Source: Tanytarsus gracilentus
Taxonomy: Eukaryota > Arthropoda > Insecta > Diptera > Chironomidae
Reading direction: 5' to 3'
DNA: 64,000 bases
NCBI GenBank assembly: GCA_038502055.1
Contig: JAXRKN010000032.1
Coordinates: 62,001 to 126,000, forward strand
The position numbers and the translations under genes were made by a program. The notes under the pieces are model-generated. The model was not told the DNA's origin and did not search any database. It saw only the letters and a list, made by a program, of their open reading frames with translations. Positions 35,317 to 45,833 of this stretch are shown in pieces (the stretch's first letter is position 1; each line of letters starts with the position of its first letter).

Positions 35317-37057
35317 TTAGATTTTTTCAAATATCATAAGTAGAATTAATGTAACAAATAATATAATACAAATTACATAAAAACAAATTATACATTTAAT
35401 GTTAGCCAACATATTGTGGAAACTTTGGTGCTTATTCTCGGTTCTTTTGTTAGGCTTATTAGTTAATTCGAGACGTTTTATGTGTGGACAGTGTTTTTGA
35501 AAGCTCTTAAAGGCATTTTCGCTGAGTTTTGTTGCAACAGAGTCGCACATTACAAAGTATTCTAAGTTTTTTCCACAAGATCCCGCGATTAGCTCTATTA
35601 TGGCATCATCAAGGAAATCTATTGAATTATCTATGTGAATATGAGAAATTTTTGGATGGCTATTAAGAAAGACAAGCCATTCAGATCCGTTATTTCGGGT
35701 GTAACAGTATTTTAGTGCAATGGACTCTAAACTTGATGAGCATTTGACGCTTTTTAAGAGTCCTTGATGATAATCTGTCAATTTCAAGTGTTTTAGTTTA
35801 TTTAAATGAGAGAGCTGAGAGAGAACTTCTTCATCATAATCACAAGCTAGTTCAAGATATTTAAGATTTGGTAGATTTTTTAGAAGTAGAATCAAAATAT
35901 TATTCTTGTCTCTTGATTCGTTTTCAAACGTGAGTCGTTTGATGCTCCTGTTAATTCGAAAGTCTTGACATATCATGTGCATATCCTTTTGTACGAATTT
36001 ATTAACAAGAAGATTTAGTGATGCCACGGTTTCTAATGTCATGCAATATCGAATAATTTCGTGACATAGGTTTAAATCATGCGTAAACTGGAGACTATGT
36101 CTTAAATCAAACGCCAATTTAATCTAAAACAATATTTTATTGTTAGATATTTATATAATTTACCAAAATCAAAAAATACCTCCTTTAAAAAATTTTGTCC
36201 TTGGATAAATTCAAAGAATTTTTGTAAATTCATGCTATATCCGTTGAAATCTATATTAAGTTTTTCAAGTTTAAATGGCACTGGTTCGCTTAGATCTTCA
36301 AAGAGACCATTGTGTGAATCTAATCCAATCAATTCAAGTTGCTCCAATATCCTTTGATTGTAAATTAAATCGTTGATTGGTTTTATTTTCTTGTTAACCA
36401 TAAATAACGCACTTAAAGAGATTGTTTTTAATGTTTTGCATCCTTGAAAAATCTTTGAAGAATAATGCAAATCATATTTTTGAATTTCTTTAAACTATTT
36501 CCTAAAATAATTACCATGAAAAGATGTGGTGTGGTGTCAAGAAACGAATGAATCCTCAAATGTTTAAGAAACGGAAGGTTTGCTGCATCACTCTCGTCAA
36601 TTGTTTTCTTTGTACCAACTTGAGCTAGTCTGTATCCATCAATTTCTAAATATACTAAACGATGCGTAAGCTTTAACATATTACAAAGCTGATGTAGATC
36701 CATACAATCTGATTTGATTCGGATAGTACGAGCATTGATTTGTCTTTTCAAAAGTTGCAGCCACTTATCTCCTAGTCTATCAGTGTGCTCTTTGTTAAAG
36801 TTAAGAAAAATATAGTTCTGATAATGTCGAGTAGTTTCAATGAGCACATTAAAATCTTTACCATCTTTATAAGTAAATTTTTGAAGTTTCGTATAGTAAA
36901 GATTTTTAAAATCAACTCTTACTGGAGGAAATTTTAAAGGCATAAAGTTAGTTGTCACTTCAAGAAATTTTTTACAGGTGCACGATAAAGAGATTAGATC
37001 CAAATTATTTAAACTTTCAAAAATTTTAACGAGAATATTTGTTGGTAACTGCTCCAT
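35317..37057 (-). CDS. F-box / leucine-rich-repeat protein with C-terminal membrane helix
   Basis: F-box proteins recruit substrates to SCF ubiquitin ligases through Skp1. Three exons, 37057-36515, 36452-36180 and 36123-35317, give 540 residues. The F-box is at residues 1-45 (LPTNILVKIFESLNNLDLIS, LSCTCKKFLEV). Degenerate leucine-rich repeats follow (LKHLRIHSFLD, LKTISLSALF, NLKYLELACDY, LKHLKLTDYH, SLESIALKYC). The last 25 residues are strongly hydrophobic (IICFYVICIILFVTLILLMI), which would make a tail-anchored protein. That is unusual for an F-box protein. The first intron acceptor is chosen at 36453-36454, since closer AGs would leave an intron below 30 nt. No orthologue is obvious; dipteran F-box/LRR genes diverge fast. 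Confidence 0.85.
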
Positions 37058-37576
37058 TTTGAAGTTTTAAATTGTCTTGATTCACTTTGATATTATTTTT
37101 TTTTCTTGAGTTATTTACCTCAAGTTTAATAAAATTTATAAAAGTATTATTTTTATTTACTTTGAATACCCAAGAACAAATTGATATCCTAGTCTCCTAT
37201 CCCTAACCTTACTGTATCTTTTTATTTATAGCTATTCTCTTCTAGCACAAGGAAAAATCCATCTAAAAATAATGTTTCGAATGTTGCTCTTTGTTGTATC
37301 TTTATCTTTTAATTTTATTCTGGTAATCTTTTTGCACTGCAAAACTAATGGATTATTTTTCCACGCGAATTTTTATAAAAATGTCGATGCCTTTTTAAAA
37401 GTTTTTTTTAATTTTTTTATTCTTCTCTTTTTTGTAATCTATGTTTACTTGAAAATTTAATTTATCGAGGGGTGGTTAACAGCAGAAGCGAAACGACAAG
37501 GAAGCAAAATTACTGTAAGAAAAAAAATATTTTATTTTTGTAAACAAATGATTTTTTTATTTTGATTCTACAAATT
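37058..37576. other. Short intergenic region with a small open frame
   Basis: A 62-codon plus-strand frame (37272-37460) would encode two hydrophobic helices, with a TATA-like tatttata at 37222-37229 upstream. The region is extremely T-rich, which by itself yields Phe/Leu codons, so I do not call a gene. Confidence 0.3.
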
Positions 37577-39042
37577 TTAATTTTTTTTCTTAGCCGAGCT
37601 ACAAGTTACCTCATCAACTTTTTCTTGCCATTCAATTGCCCATTGAGGTTTAATATCCCTTTTTCCAAAACATTTTTCATTCTTCTTCTTTCCTTTCTTT
37701 TTCTTATTCTTCTTCTTCTTTTTACTCTTGAGCTCTGCAAGACCGTCAACATCATCAATAGGCAAACTTTTAACGCTCCTCTTCGATGCCGTTGCTTTAA
37801 CCACACCAGAATTGATTGCATCTTGAATCTTTGTTAAATTTTCATTAAGTTTCATACAATCTTCAGGCGATATTTTTATAATAGATGGCGTTAGGAACAA
37901 TAGCTCTCTAACAACAGTAACAGCATCATTGAAATCTACTGCTCCTACATTTTCAAGAGCCAAGTTACTTTCACTGTCCGATTCATCGCTATGACTATAT
38001 AATTCACCGCGAGCCTGTTTAGGTAATTCTTTAGGGTAGAATTCTTGGAGGGGCATGCAAAGGTTTTTAAGTCTATCGAGACAATTGTCAGAATGGTGAA
38101 TTTGTGAAGGTTCGCTGATATTTTTCAATGTAACGTCAAACATAAACGAAGCAAACTTATTTGAAAATTCGCAGAGAACTTTATCGATGACATCCGAGTC
38201 ATTTTTATCACTCCTTGGACCCTTAAACATTTTTGAGAGAAAGTCAAGAGTAAAGGATGCCAACTGTTTGGTTTCAGTGCAGTTGGCATCAACACGTTGT
38301 TCTTTAATCATAAACTCTTGGAAAACTTTTGTTAATTTGCTTGCAAGCGCATTAAATTCATTGCATTTTTCAATCTTCTTCTTAAGCTTCTTAATCTCAC
38401 TTTTTTGAAGTCGAACATGCTTTTGATGATCCCGAAGTTTCTCTTTCATTTCATGGATTGCCTGTTGGGGTGTACTAAATTTTTCACGATAGACGTTATT
38501 TGCGATTGTTTCAATTTGGAAAAATGAAAAATGACTACAATTGTGTTTGAAAGTTTCCATTAGAGTGCGGTGCCTAGGTCGTGCTAATTTGTGCACGTAA
38601 ACCGTAGCCGGGGGGATATTTTTGCGAATCCATCTAGGCATAACGCGTGGTGCTGTACGCTAAAAAATCATAATTTTTTTATTTTTACTCATTCTTTTCA
38701 ATTTGTCTCCCATAACTGTACCTTTTTGGGAGTCGCTAAAAATTCAATGTATTTCTCTCGAGTGAACACATCTCGGTTTGGAACCAAGTCATTAGCATGA
38801 TCACATTCGTGGGACTTGTTCTTTGTTTCTGGTGGATATACGAGTTTACAGACGTAAAATGAATTCCTTGAAATTTCTCCCTTTTCTCGCAGGCAGTTAC
38901 AATTCTCTATTTCGGGTTCTTCGAGGCATCTTAGGTAATTTATTTTTCTTCCCTCTTCAATGGCTCCGTCCAGCGACGCAACGGATAGCTGTGGGGCATT
39001 TTTATGTTTTCTTTTGTTCCTTTTAACTTCCAATTTTGACAT
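37577..39042 (-). CDS. Uncharacterised protein with THEG-like motifs and coiled coil
   Basis: Two exons, 39042-38722 and 38659-37577, give 467 residues. Two short motifs, EFLATPKK around residue 105 and HKLARPRHRTL near 130, resemble the LA-x-P-(K/R) units of THEG repeats found in sperm microtubule-associated proteins; this is a suggestion only. A basic coiled coil follows (EMKEKLRDHQKHVRLQKSEI, KKLKKKIEKC). The C terminus ends in a very Lys-rich stretch (KSKKKKKNKKKKGKKK), a likely nuclear or nucleolar signal or microtubule-binding patch. Antisense frames at 37562 and 38187-39026 are shadows. If the THEG reading is right, a testis role would be expected. Confidence 0.7.
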
Positions 39043-39145
39043 TCTCCAAAAATTTGATTGAAATTGTTACTGAGATAAAAAAATTTAATTTCAAAAAAAG
39101 TTTTATTATGTAATTTTTATATATATATAATAATCCCTACATATT

Positions 39146-39583
39146 TTAACAGGATTTTTTTGATCGTGGTGGTGGTATGATAGCATCTTCCTTAAAAATC
39201 ACATTTTCAAATTTAGCTGTTTCTTTCCTCAACTTCAATTCGTAGCTATTCGTTTCTGGATTTTTGCACACTAACTGTACCAGTTGAGTCCTCATAATTC
39301 TAACAACATCTTCACCAATCTACAAATGAGTTTAGCATGTGATTAATATTATTAATTAATTAGTTATAAATTATATTTTTACGATTTTTACAGACTTCAA
39401 TGCTCGTTATCTTACTTTTATTTTATCCTCAATGTCCTCCGGTTTTTCAAGAACCTTATTTTTCTTGAATTCAAGTTGCACTCGACGTTTAGCTTCATAT
39501 AGTGCTCTCGTATCCTGATCAAAGACTTCCTTGCTTATTTTATGTAATCTTTTGTACAATTCTAAAACTCTTCGTTTAGACAT
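39146..39583 (-). CDS. Lyrm7: LYR-motif protein LYRM7/MZM1, complex III assembly factor
   Basis: Mitochondrial matrix chaperone that holds the Rieske iron-sulfur protein before its insertion into complex III. Two exons, 39583-39416 and 39319-39146, give 113 residues, the normal size. The LYR-type motif is LELYKRLHK at residues 7-15, followed by the family stretch VFDQDTRALYEAKRRVQLEF and KNK, then KIGEDVVRIMRTQLVQ. The ATG at 39583 is preferred to any upstream in-frame codon because it starts just before the conserved helix, as in homologs. Separated from the next plus-strand gene by about 560 bp containing a repeat fragment. Confidence 0.9.
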
Positions 39584-39689
39584 TTTACGCAGTTTTATAT
39601 GTATTTTTGTTGTGTTCCAAAAAAAAATCAAATTTTCCTTAGTTTAGCACTGACCAACAAAACCAACTGTAGTACTTTTATATATGCTC

Positions 39690-39880
39690 TTATTTCCGTC
39701 CGTCTGTTCACTCAAGACTTCGGCCAGCTTATGAACTTTCGATTTGTCGATGCTAGAGAATATTCATTACATTACCATAGGTCAGCCAAAACGTCCATTT
39801 TTTATACATTAAAAAACTACTTATCTACCACAAGTTCGTCACAAAACCCACAAGTTGTGGGTTTTGAATTTCTTTCTTCC
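39690..39880. repeat. Degenerate GCGTAACCCAC-family fragment
   Basis: Contains ttatttccgtccgtctgtt, ataggtcagccaaaacgtcc attttt-like sequence and aacccacaagttgtgggttt, which match parts of the element at 41150-42160 (the Cgtccg tract, the repeat unit, and the hairpin end). Internal deletions have removed most of it. Confidence 0.5.
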
Positions 39881-40142
39881 TTCAAAATAGAAAAGAAAAG
39901 AGAGTTTTTGTCAGAGATTTAATTTTGTAGTTTGCGTTTTGGAGAATTAAATCCTACAATATAAGGCGTTATTATGAAACCAGAAAATATATTTTAGATA
40001 TTTGTAAGTTGTAGCGAAGAAAGTTTTATGAATAATCGAAAAATATCGTGTTTTTTCTTCTACGTGTTTCTTTAAAAAAAATTCTTTTGTTGACACTATT
40101 TTTTGTTTTCATAGAAAATTAACATCACTAAGCCTCATATAA

Positions 40143-41107
40143 ATGGCCTCTTCCAATTCAAAATCAATATCGGGTAGTTCAAGTATTCCATTCAGCAGAA
40201 ATGATGTGTAAGTGTTGCAAAAAAAATTATTTGTTCCCATTGCATCGAGCTTAATAAGATTAAAATATGTATATAAATTAGGATGTTATATAATTGATTC
40301 TTTAAACAAGCAATAAGACAATGTGCGACTAATTGAAATTTTAATTTTCGTAGTTTTGATGACATGACGGCTTTTACGCCACCCCTAAATGACAGTTGGA
40401 TTATTCGTTATCCGAGCCAAAATCAGATTAGAAAGGAAACTCAGCAACCAAAGGAGGAAAATAAGCCTCTAAAAGTACCCGCCGCGCATCAGCTGGAAAG
40501 CTCATGTAAAAGCTACATTGAGACATCAGAAATTCCCATAAAATCGTCCAAATCTCTCGGCACTGACGATCACTTTCGATCCATGGTGTGTTCCAAAAAT
40601 TTGCTCAAAGTGTGCGAAAAACTTATGACAAACAAGGATTATTCTAAAGAATCAAAAATTCTCTCCTCAACTGAAAATGACGATGAATTTGACGCGGAAT
40701 TGTCGTTGATGGATGAGAAGAACAGAATGGAATTTTATCGAAACAAACACGGTAACCGACGCAATAGCCAATCTCTACCTGCTTCTCCTAAAGTTGATCG
40801 GAAAAATAAATCAGACACCTACAATCAATACTTTACTGTTTCAAAACCACCCGAAAAACGACCCGAGAGCAGTATTTCCTTCCTGACAAACCTTTTTGGT
40901 ATCACAGCAAAGAAACCATCTGACGCTCAAGCGTCACTAGCTCAAAAAAATGAAGCATCCACTAGTGCTGAAGAGATAGTCAGTCAAAAAACCACGAATG
41001 ATGCAGTTTTCAGCAGTGGTGATGACCCTACTGAGGCTCACTCTAAACGCAAGATGACTACTCATCAATATCGTGAGATGAACTTTTGGTCACCGACATC
41101 CATGTAA
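40143..41107 (+). CDS. Uncharacterised Ser-rich protein, probably disordered
   Basis: Two exons, 40143-40207 and 40354-41107, give 272 residues. The sequence is polar, rich in Ser, Lys, Glu and Asn, and has no predicted fold. Ordered-looking islands are DDMTAFTPPLNDSWIIRYPS near the N terminus, the helix DAELSLMDEKNRMEFYRNKH in the middle, and the final MNFWSPTSM. RRNSQSLPASP fits a 14-3-3 binding site after phosphorylation, and several SP/TP sites suggest proline-directed kinases. Short conserved-looking ends around a disordered body suggest an adaptor that binds through linear motifs. I cannot name it. A transposon-like element begins 43 bp after its stop codon, and no AATAAA precedes that element. 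Confidence 0.7.
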
Positions 41108-41149
41108 ACAAACAAACTGCACCATTAATAATTCTGATTCAGATTTTTA

Positions 41150-42160
41150 GCGTAACCCACAAAGTGGTGTAACGCTTATATGCTCGTGATTCCGTCCGTC
41201 CGTCCGTCCGTCCGTCTGTCCGTCCGTCCGTCCGTCCGTCCGTCTGCACAAGCGAGATCTCGGTCCCTGGACCAGCTAGAGACTTCTAGTTTTCGCCAGA
41301 TGGTAGCTCTTAGGGTCTATATGTGCAGGCACTGACTATTTTTTGAGTCATGACCTATGGTCGTGCCATGGACGGCCATAACGTCCATTTTTCATACAAA
41401 TTTTTTCTTATATGGCTTCATGGGTATCGTTGAACTCGTGATTGGACCAGAAATCGATTGGCATTGATTCGTAACTTGACCAGGAATCGATTGACATACA
41501 TGATTTTTCGAGTCGTGACCTATGGTCGTGCCACAGACAGCCAAAATGTCCATTTTTCAGAACTATGGTTTCATGGGTATCGTTGAACTCGTGATTGGAC
41601 CAGGAATCGATTGATATAGATGATTTTTGAGGAATGTCCATCATGGCCGGCCAGCAGTGCCACGGACAGCCAAAATGTTCATTTTTCAGAACTATGGCTT
41701 CATGTATCTCGTTGAACTCGTAATTGAACCAGGAACTGAATGGCATTGATGATTTTTGATGAATGTCCATCATGGACGGCCAGTAGTGCCACGGACAGCC
41801 AAAATGTCCATTTTTCAGAACTATGGCTTCATGGGTATCGTTGAACTCGTGATTGGACCAGGAATCTATTGACATAGATGATTTTTGATAAATGCTAATC
41901 AAGGCCGGCCAGTAGTGCCACGGACAGCCAAAATGTCCATTTTTCAGAACTATGACTTCATGGGTATCGTTGAACTCGTAATTGGACCAGGAATCTAATG
42001 ACATAGACGATTTTTGAAAAATTGTCGAACAGGACTGCCACGGACAGCCAAAGTGTCCGGATTGACTTAAACTCATTTTTTATGCACTTGATTTTCAAAC
42101 ACTGATCTGTTACAAGTGGGTTACGCGGCAACACCCACGTGTGGGTTTTGAAACATTTTT
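41150..42160. mobile_element. Inverted-repeat element with internal 129-bp tandem repeats
   Basis: GCGTAACCCAC at 41150-41160 faces its reverse complement GTGGGTTACGC at 42116-42126. Beyond the latter is a short hairpin (acacccacgtgtgggt) and ttgaaacattt, a terminus that recurs at 15818, 48300 and, reversed, at 61165. Inside are a Cgtccgtccg microsatellite (41191-41245), a unique part, and about five 129-bp tandem units. On the minus strand an open frame of 222 codons runs through the repeats (42076-41408), because 129 is divisible by three. The element lies in the 3' flank of the Ser-rich gene. It has no transposase, so it is non-autonomous. Confidence 0.75.
41363..42060 (-). repeat. 129-bp tandem repeat array (about 5 units)
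   Basis: The landmark gtgccac(g/a)gacagccaaaat recurs at about 41528, 41657, 41786 and 41915, exactly 129 bp apart; the last unit is 120 bp. Each unit would encode a 43-residue module (for example SMSIDSWSNHEFNDTHE, then IVLKNGHFGCPWH) on the minus strand. The spacing from the first, more diverged unit is 165 bp. Confidence 0.8.
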
Positions 42161-42562
42161 TTTTCTTGCACATTTATTAAGTATTCTACAAGAACATGAT
42201 TTAAATTTGGCAAAGACATTAAAATTAATGTAAATATAAAAAATTTTCTTAGAGAACCCATATGATATATACGTATACCCATGAAATTATGTTGATCTTG
42301 AGCTGCGCTTGATGCTTAGGATATTAATTGTCAGCATATCAGTTCTCACTCTTTATTTTCCAAAAAATATTCATTTGAAATATGGCAAATAAAGAAAAAA
42401 ATAATAAATATGAATAAATTTTGCATTTGTTAAGAACTTTTACTTTACGTATTTAATAGGGTACTTAACATAGATATATATGTATTTGAGCTAAAACTTT
42501 ATTCAATCAACGGAAATAAAATTTTACATTTCAATTTCAAAAGCTAATGGAGCATAATTCAA

Positions 42563-43108
42563 CTATTTTTGTGCTTTGGCTGTAGCTTCCTCAATGGCTT
42601 TTTGATTGTATTCTGAATGCCAATCTTGATTCATTTTTAGAACAGACTCTCCCTGTTAAAAATAATATATTTAAAATATTTAAAAAAAAAATTAAAATGA
42701 AAAAAACCTTTTCAGCTGCTTTTTTTCCTGCCATAATCATTATGGCACATCCAATAAGTGTTAAAAACATCATATAGTTTGCAACTTTGATTCGAAATTT
42801 GTTACGTGCTCTGAAAAAATTATGAAATGATGGAAAATAAAATAAACATATATTATATATTCTTCTTACTTATCGACAGATTCGGGAGCAACATAACTTG
42901 GAATTTCGTCTTTTGTCTTATATTTTCCCGACCAAACAAGCAATTGCCGCTCAAAGTCGTTGACTTTATGAGTTTTGTTGCTTAAAATGGCATTAGTTTC
43001 AGACTTTTCAGGGGTCGAAGAAGAAGAGAATGCTCTAGTGCTTGATCTCAGAGAGTTAAAAAGCATAGATGAACGTGGCGAGACACAGGCTTTCACAAGA
43101 TGAGCCAT
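42563..43108 (-). CDS. UPF0389 / FAM162 family mitochondrial membrane protein
   Basis: Small mitochondrial protein of poorly known function; the human member FAM162A is linked to hypoxia-induced cell death. Three exons, 43108-42870, 42810-42708 and 42652-42563, give 143 residues. The N terminus is Ser/Arg rich without acids (SPRSSMLFNSLRSSTRAFSS), as in a mitochondrial presequence. The family core follows: FERQLLVWSGKYKTKDEIPS, then a single membrane helix (about 91-110, MMFLTLIGCAIMIMAG) and the KGES...W tail. Length and motif order match insect homologs. Confidence 0.92.
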
Positions 43109-43479
43109 ATCTTGAATGACAAAGTAAATAATTAATTTTGATGTATTTACCGCAAAAAAAAGCAAATTCAATTGACGTAAAAAAGACTAAAAATTCATAT
43201 TTTTTAGGTCCTCACCTATTTGTTTATTATTGAAATTCAATGATTACTATAATTGATAATTTAAATAGGTAGTATATTTATTAAATATATTGGAAATCAT
43301 TAAATTTTACTAAATTACCTTTCTGAAAAGATTTGACCGAAGAGGAGAAGAGAAAGTCAAAACAAAAATAAAAAGAGACGATGTGCTTACGGCGAATTTA
43401 TTTTAGGAACTAAAAATTATACGTGATCAATGTGAACAAACTTCTTATTGTTTCAAGAATAATATTATTTATTTTCCTT

Positions 43480-45629
43480 TCAATACAATTTCAATTTTTC
43501 AACTGTATACCACTGATTACAATTTTTTGAGAGCTGGAGAGCCTTGTTTTGTGCAATTTTTGAAACAACTGGTCTTAAACTCTTCATTTCCGAAAGAATT
43601 CCAATGTGACAGTCAACAAGTGATAGCCATTGAATTAATTTCACTTCCAGTTCCTTATCACGACTCCATAAAACTTGCTGATAGTGAGAGTCGAGAAGGA
43701 GTCTAAACCATTCGAAAAGTTTTGTGTCTAAATCAAATTTATCGCCCTCGACCAGATTCCCTCGAATTTCGTAATGATCATTTAGTAAACTTGCTGTTAA
43801 GGTTCCATACAAATAATCCATTAGTTGCACCATTTCTGACAGGGAAATTTGACTTCTTATGTACGGCAAAATTGTTGGCGAATCAAAAGCACTGCATAAG
43901 GCGATTGACAAGACGTCTCGTTTTTGGTTTTGCTTGGTGCTAAGGAAAGCATTTTTGTTGGCAAATTTTTTATCTGCACACAAGTCAACTTTATTTGGAG
44001 AAACTTTCTTATCATAAATTTCCATTTCCTCAGAAGAGCTATCATCATCAGCATTGTAAGGACATTGAAGGATATATTTGATTATACTGATAAGCATTCG
44101 TTCAGAAATGTTATTGTATCGTTTCAATATTAGACCAATGTCTTCTGTCCGATTGACTTTAATCAGCAAGGGCACAATTTTGCTCGTAATTTCAATTTCA
44201 CTACGTCCATGTTTTTCCAATTCGTTGCAATAATATTCGACACTCTCGGAGAGCACGAATGCTGACTCGTCAACATTGCTCAGAAACTTTGACAAGACAA
44301 CATCGCTGGGCTGTTCGTTTGATTTTATCAGCTCCACAACCATATCCCCTCGATACAACTCATCCAATTTACTTCTTACTGCATCGCTTCCAGCAATTGC
44401 TTTTGCACCTGACAAAAGCTTCTTTTGATTTTTCCAAAATTGATTATTTAAAACAAATTCCATGGATTTAACTGGTTCCTGGTTTTCGTCAAATTCCAGT
44501 GATTGCTCAAAGATTGCATCCTCATTTATCATCTCATTGTCCACTGAATTTTCAGTACAATCATGCTGAGCCCCAATCATACCACTTAACTTATCTTCAC
44601 CCAAAAGAAAGGGTATTGCTTTAAGGTATTGACCTAATGCCAGGAAAATGTGACCGTTTACAATCCAAATTCTCGTGTAGGGTATAAAAACTTTAAAGGG
44701 AATTCTCGATTGAATTACTTTATATCTAATATTGTATATCAGCAGGTAAGAGCTCTCTTCCTCATCACTAGCTGAATAAATGACGATGCATTTATCGCTT
44801 ATTGGCGCGACCACAAGGTCCTTTTTCCCACTAATAATATCAATCGATGAATGATAATTACTTCCACTATCATTAGCTTTTTCCATATTTAATGCTCTTG
44901 AAAATATCCTCTTGTTAGACCAAATGCTGAAAAACTTTGATTCATTATTGGATTGAACCACTGTTGAGCCAATGAGGCGAACATTTTTATCACTTGATGT
45001 TTCGATAGGACACAATTCAAGCTCTCGACTGGGCTTGTAACTATTTGTACTGTCAACATGAGTGTAACAAAGAAACATTTTGTCCTTGATTTTCTTGATG
45101 TAGCTAAACAGACCAGTTGAACTTACGGTAGGACTCTCCATGAGAAAGTATCGAGGAGCAGCTGTGTTTTCTTTTTGTTCTTTTCGGCAATCAAGAGCTG
45201 ATTGAAGTGATTCACATAAGCCATCCTCGTAGATAACTACAGCCACCTTATCAGGAGTGTGAATGATTTCTCTAATGCGCTTATGAAACTTGATTCTTTT
45301 CACTTTATTTAAATCGCTAGTGTCACGGTCCCAGAGTCGTACATATATTTTTGCAAACACCCCAACATATTGATTACGATTAAAATCATAAATGACTTTC
45401 GATGAAAAAAGCTCTGAAGTACTCCATGAAATCAATTGTTTTTGAGTTGATATCTTAAATTAATTAAATTTGTAGTTGTGATTTTTTTTAAATTGAAACT
45501 TTTTACCTCAACAATAAACGCAATTTTCTTGTTTAGTGTGCATATGATCGATGAACTTTTACAATCCTCCGATACTCCAAGCAGATCCTCCTGAATCGAG
45601 CACAAATTAATGAGCGATAATAGTGACAT
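43480..45629 (-). CDS. NOL11: Nucleolar protein 11 (NOL11), UTP-A/t-UTP component
   Basis: Subunit of the small-subunit processome that links rDNA transcription to 18S rRNA processing. Two exons, 45629-45507 and 45453-43480, give 698 residues. The N-terminal half is a beta-propeller-like region (DLLGVSEDCKSSSIICTL, SWSTSELFSSKVIYDF, KIYVRLWDRDTSDLNKVKRI); the C-terminal half is helical and ends in YTVEKLKLY, like the YSIEVLELF end of vertebrate NOL11. The ATG at 45629 is the first in frame. The gene faces dNK across about 200 bp. Antisense frames at 43722-44471 are shadows. Confidence 0.88.
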
Positions 45630-45833
45630 AGCGGATAACTGGTTATTATTATTATTTTTTCTAGCAACCACGATGATTTTTGTAAAACGTGTTTTTTTTT
45701 CTCGCAAGTTGGTGTGCCCCTTAGCAGGGGGAAACTATAAAAATAGTTGTAAACAAAAATTCTAGAAGTGATTAATTTTTCGGCGAAAACTTACAATCTC
45801 TGCAGTTAGTAAAAGACAAAAATTACGATAAGA
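45630..45833. promoter_or_regulatory. Bidirectional promoter between NOL11 and dNK
   Basis: Only 204 bp separate the two start codons, so both genes must share a compact promoter. No TATA box or other core motif is evident to me. Confidence 0.5.

Noticed and set aside
37272..37460. 62-residue hydrophobic plus-strand ORF
   Set aside because: Extreme T content produces Phe/Leu codons by chance; no conserved motif or splice support.
41408..42076. 222-codon minus-strand open frame as an ordinary gene
   Set aside because: It lies entirely inside a tandem repeat within an inverted-end element; related fragments elsewhere are broken. Kept only as a finding.
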